A stretch of 64,000 nt of DNA from Aquitalea aquatica (GTDB lineage Bacteria > Pseudomonadota > Gammaproteobacteria > Burkholderiales > Chromobacteriaceae), in contig NZ_JACERN010000042.1 of assembly GCF_013911085.1 (NCBI RefSeq), positions 310,001 through 374,000 on the forward strand, in the 5' to 3' direction. The notes below the pieces were generated by a model that was not told where the DNA came from, ran no database searches, and saw only the letters and a program-made list of their open reading frames with translations. Numbering within the stretch: position 1 is the first letter of the stretch; every line of letters starts with the position of its first letter. Positions 61,482-64,000 of the stretch are shown here, piece after piece. The translations under genes and the position numbers were made by a program.

Positions 61482-61913
61482 ATGGCAGATCAGGGTTACA
61501 GCCTGGGGCGTGATGTCGCCATCGACATCATCACGGCGAGCGGTCCGCTCCGCCTGCCCAAGGTCACCAAGTTTTCCAGCAAGCCGAAGTTCGCTAACCA
61601 GGAAATCACCACGCTGGATGGCAACACCGACGAGTTGCTCACTCCCAAGGGATGGGAAGGCGACTTGGACATGGAGCGTACCGATGGTACCGCCGACAAC
61701 TATCAAGCTCAGTGGGAAGACAACTACTTCAACGGGGTGAGCAACGGCACGATCACCATCACCGAGACTATTACCGAGACCGGCGGCAGCACATCCGTGT
61801 ATCGCTATGAAGGTGTGGTATTGCGCCTGGACAATGCCGGTACCAAGCAGGGCGAAAAAACCATCACCCAGTCCTTCAAGTTCACTGCCCGCCGCCGCAA
61901 GAAAGTGGGCTGA
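61482..61913 (+). CDS. tail tube protein
   Basis: Encodes 143 residues. It follows the sheath as in most myoviruses; the sequence QGYSLGRDVAIDIITASGPL and the beta-rich core (TITITETITETGGSTSVYRY) fit a tube subunit. Ribosome-binding site AGGAGACTGCC. Assignment rests on order and fold-like composition. Confidence 0.75.
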   Translation: MADQGYSLGRDVAIDIITASGPLRLPKVTKFSSKPKFANQEITTLDGNTDELLTPKGWEGDLDMERTDGTADNYQAQWEDNYFNGVSNGTITITETITETGGSTSVYRYEGVVLRLDNAGTKQGEKTITQSFKFTARRRKKVG

Positions 61914-62002
61914 CCCCTTCGGCGTGGCAGCGGGGCACCGTGGCCGGGTTCGTCGCCGGCCAGCTACGCCAACCTGACGACTTCTGACGAGAGGACACCA
62001 TC

Positions 62003-62580
62003 ATGGTTCTGAAAGTACACGACACTCCGCAAGAGGCTGCCAAGCCGGCCGCTCCCGCCAAAGAAACCGTCACCGACAGCAAAGGCCGGGTGATTACCCT
62101 GCGCCAACTGGATCCGCTGCAGCAGGGCCGCCTGGTCATAGCCGTGGGTGGCGACGCGGCCGCCAACTCCACCTACATGAACGGCTTCGCCCTGCCAGCC
62201 GCCATGGTCGAATACATCGACGAGGATTACTACGGCCTGCCCCGCACCATTCGTGAGCTGGAAGGCATGCTGACAATCCTCGGCACCGAAGGCATGACAG
62301 CCATCAACCTGCACATGCTGGCCAAGTTCGAAGCCATGAAGGAAGAAGCCGACAAGGCAGCGCAAAGCGCTGAGCAGGCCGCCGCAAAAAACTAGCCCAG
62401 AACCCCGACTTCCGCAGCCGCTGCTGGCTGGTACGAAACGGGGTTCCATTCGACCGGGTGTTTGATGTTGGACCGCTGATGCCGCATGAGCGCACCGCCA
62501 TGTCGATCACCTTCAGCGAGTTTGAGGGCAACGAGTTCGACTGGCATGCCATGCAGTTCAAGGAGCGCAAAGATGGTTGA
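62003..62580 (+). CDS. tail assembly chaperone with -1 ribosomal frameshift (G/GT type)
   Basis: The short form is 130 residues, ending at 62395 with QSAEQAAAKN. The heptamer A_AAA_AAC at 62386-62392, in the zero frame GCA-AAA-AAC-TAG, is a classic slippery site. Slipping back one base reads through the stop into CTA-GCC-CAG and gives a further 62-codon open extension (LAQNPDFRSRCWLVRNGVPF onward, ending KERKDG) to the stop at 62578-62580. The same arrangement makes gpG/gpGT in lambda, where both forms are needed for tail-tube assembly. The extension has no start codon of its own. Confidence 0.85.
62386..62392 (+). promoter_or_regulatory. programmed -1 frameshift slippery site AAAAAAC
   Basis: A AAA AAC immediately before an in-frame TAG, with a long open -1 frame continuing. 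Confidence 0.88.
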
Positions 62581-63067
62581 GTTCAAGACGCTGGGCGACC
62601 TGGCTCTCCACTTTGCCGCTCTGCCGGCACAGCAGGTCATCGAACTGCAGCATGGTCTTGAAGTGTGCGCCAGGAAGATCGAACAGACTGCCAAGGAGGA
62701 GATCGGCCACTACCAGAGCGCAGTCGGCCCCTTCCCTGAGTGGGCGGAGCTGGCCGACTCGACCGAGCAGGACAAGGCCGCTCACGGCTATCCGGTGGAT
62801 GCGCCGCTGCTACGGTCAGGTGAGATGCGGGAAAGCATCACGCACGAAGTGCATGGGCTTGAAGCGGTGATCGGGTCAAAAGACCCGAAGATGGTTTACC
62901 ACGAGTTTGGCACGGCCAAGATGCCGCCCCGGCCGGTAATGGGGCCGGCAGCGTTCCGGAACAAGGATTTCATCCTGAAGGTGATCGGAAAGGCGGCTGT
63001 GTCGGGCCTGGTGGGTGGTGAGCGGATTCACCCGAGCCTTGGTTATGATAATGACAAAGAGGTATAG
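62573..63067 (+). CDS. phage tail/head protein, HK97 gp10-like (164 aa)
   Basis: Starts MVEFKTLGDLALHFAALPAQ with AAGGAG upstream, overlapping the frameshift product. VYHEFGTAKMPPRPVMGPA is the typical end of HK97-gp10-type proteins. Family members act at the head-tail junction or tail; position here among the tail genes is a little unusual. Function by family. Confidence 0.75.
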   Translation: MVEFKTLGDLALHFAALPAQQVIELQHGLEVCARKIEQTAKEEIGHYQSAVGPFPEWAELADSTEQDKAAHGYPVDAPLLRSGEMRESITHEVHGLEAVIGSKDPKMVYHEFGTAKMPPRPVMGPAAFRNKDFILKVIGKAAVSGLVGGERIHPSLGYDNDKEV

Positions 63068-63069
63068 TA

Positions 63070-63585
63070 ATGCTCTCACCACAACACATTGGATTGCCAG
63101 CCATGGAATACAGTGAAATTCGTGACCGCTTTAAAGAGTACTCGGATCGCCGCTGGGATTTTTGGTATCAAATGAAACTGGAAATTGCGCAACTGCATGT
63201 TGAATACGAGGCATCGCTCAAACTAGCGGATCGTTTTTACCGGGATGCAAATGGCAAGGATCGGCTCTACACCTATATTGCCCAAGCGAAGGATGGTCTG
63301 ACTGCAGAAGTACCGACACAAGCACTTGAAACAGGCCCAGGCCTCGCCCTGTCATTCGTGGTTGTTACTGCATTGGAAGAGCGACCAAACGCTCTCCCGA
63401 AAACTGAAGTTGGTGTTGCCCTGACTCTCAGTAAGGATGCAGGTAAGTACGTTGTTGAATTTGATGGGAAAGATCCTGTAGTGGTCACTGTGACTGCAGC
63501 AGACGTCCCTGGGAAGTACGCGGAGGTTGCCGAAGTGATCAAGCGCTTCATCTTGAAATCTTGCGACCTTGCAGTATTTGATTGA
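63070..63585 (+). CDS. hypothetical protein (171 aa)
   Basis: Starts MLSPQHIGLPAMEYSEIRDR; an alternative ATG at 63103 removes eleven residues. The N-terminal half is helical (YQMKLEIAQLHVEYEASLKL), the second half beta-rich. AT content is higher than in the neighbouring tail genes, and the tape-measure gene expected here is missing, so this may be an inserted cargo gene. Confidence 0.6.
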   Translation: MLSPQHIGLPAMEYSEIRDRFKEYSDRRWDFWYQMKLEIAQLHVEYEASLKLADRFYRDANGKDRLYTYIAQAKDGLTAEVPTQALETGPGLALSFVVVTALEERPNALPKTEVGVALTLSKDAGKYVVEFDGKDPVVVTVTAADVPGKYAEVAEVIKRFILKSCDLAVFD

Positions 63586-63598
63586 AAGCAGTCTGAAA

Positions 63599-64000
63599 AT
63601 GAAAACTAAGAATTCGATTGCATATACTATCGGTCTGGTGGGAGCAATCATTATTGTAGGCTGGGCAATCATCCAATTTACAGTTGCGGGTGTTGCCGGC
63701 AGCTATCGCTACGACAGTAAGGGGCGAGGCTACGATGCAGTTATTGAAATTTCGATGACAGGTAAGGTGTACCACCAACAGCACGGCCCGCTAGGATCAT
63801 CTACGCTTATTAACGAGGGCAGTGCAAGCCGCAGTGGTGATATGCTTTATATCACCTTTCCTGGAATGGAAAAGCTCCCGGCATCATTGCAAAATGCGTT
63901 CAACTACAAGATCAGCGATGACCGTGAAAGCTTGCTTGATCCCAAAAATGGGAAGGTTATTTTCAAAAGAACACTTGCTCGCGAACACTTCCCAATCTCC
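63599..64000 (+). CDS. membrane-anchored hypothetical protein, cut off by the window end
   Basis: Reading frame from MKTKNSIAYTIGLVGAIIIV, open for 134 codons to the last base with no stop. One N-terminal membrane helix (about 7-30) followed by a presumably periplasmic, beta-rich domain. AT-rich, like the gene before, and followed by no known phage tail gene in view. A cargo or superinfection-type membrane protein is possible. Confidence 0.6.
   Translation, partial: MKTKNSIAYTIGLVGAIIIVGWAIIQFTVAGVAGSYRYDSKGRGYDAVIEISMTGKVYHQQHGPLGSSTLINEGSASRSGDMLYITFPGMEKLPASLQNAFNYKISDDRESLLDPKNGKVIFKRTLAREHFPIS

Noticed and set aside
1-64000. CRISPR arrays, insertion sequences, rRNA
   Set aside because: No regularly spaced repeats, transposase frames or rRNA-like sequence were seen on either strand.

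Overview
The window joins about 34 kb of ordinary betaproteobacterial chromosome (1 to about 34,110) to about 30 kb of a temperate, contractile-tailed prophage that runs off the right edge. Gene content and order (tas, rmuC, gdhA, recJ/rpfE, anmK, ftsK, hemH, dapF, aroF, pheA, serC, gyrA), GC-rich third codon positions and protein style suggest a member of the Neisseriales, family Chromobacteriaceae (Chromobacterium, Aquitalea or Vogesella-like). That assignment is an inference from protein character; no 16S gene is present.

Host part: an aldo/keto reductase, RmuC, NADP-type glutamate dehydrogenase and a secreted NlpC/P60-like protein lead into RecJ paired with an RpfE-like protein. Next come a LysM/M23-type murein peptidase coupled to anmK, then ftsK, hemH and two tandem paralogous substrate-binding lipoproteins, each with its own terminator. 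A small lipid module follows (dienoyl-CoA-isomerase-like crotonase, DUF4442 thioesterase, TetR regulator with a palindrome in front of it). dapF-DUF484-membrane protein form a run. The minus-strand block aroF / membrane protein / LOG / pheA / O-methyltransferase / 38-aa peptide / MFS / serC / two thioesterases / gyrA is rich in aromatic and serine biosynthesis genes. An ABC-F ATPase (YheS type) closes the host section.

Prophage left end: the 3' half of a tRNA-Thr(TGT) with its terminator lies at 34,076-34,154, directly beside a tyrosine integrase, and is read as attL. The leftward early operon (about 44.4 down to 34.3 kb) carries Zn-finger proteins, a Cas4/AddB-like PD-(D/E)XK nuclease, a RecT-like annealing protein, a protein ending in an FtsK-gamma domain, a coiled-coil protein with a Rad50/SbcC-like ATPase, an RNA polymerase alpha-CTD look-alike, a DUF4224 excisionase-like protein and the integrase. 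The immunity region (44.4-47.4 kb) has an S24-type repressor, a Cro-like protein and two nearly identical divergent promoters (PL at 44,434-44,462 and PR at 47,089-47,117) with shared operator words. Between repressor and PL, in the position of lambda rexAB, sit two paralogous tiny membrane proteins and an AT-rich acyltransferase.

The rightward part encodes an O-like and a P-like replication protein, RusA and a possible Q-like regulator. It continues with terminase small and large subunits, DUF4055 portal, scaffold, P22-type coat, connectors, tail sheath, tail tube and a tail-assembly chaperone with a classic A_AAA_AAC -1 frameshift site. Terminators inside both the early and late operons imply antitermination. 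The most unusual items are the FtsK-gamma and alpha-CTD host mimics, the rex-position cargo and the paired promoter/operator architecture.
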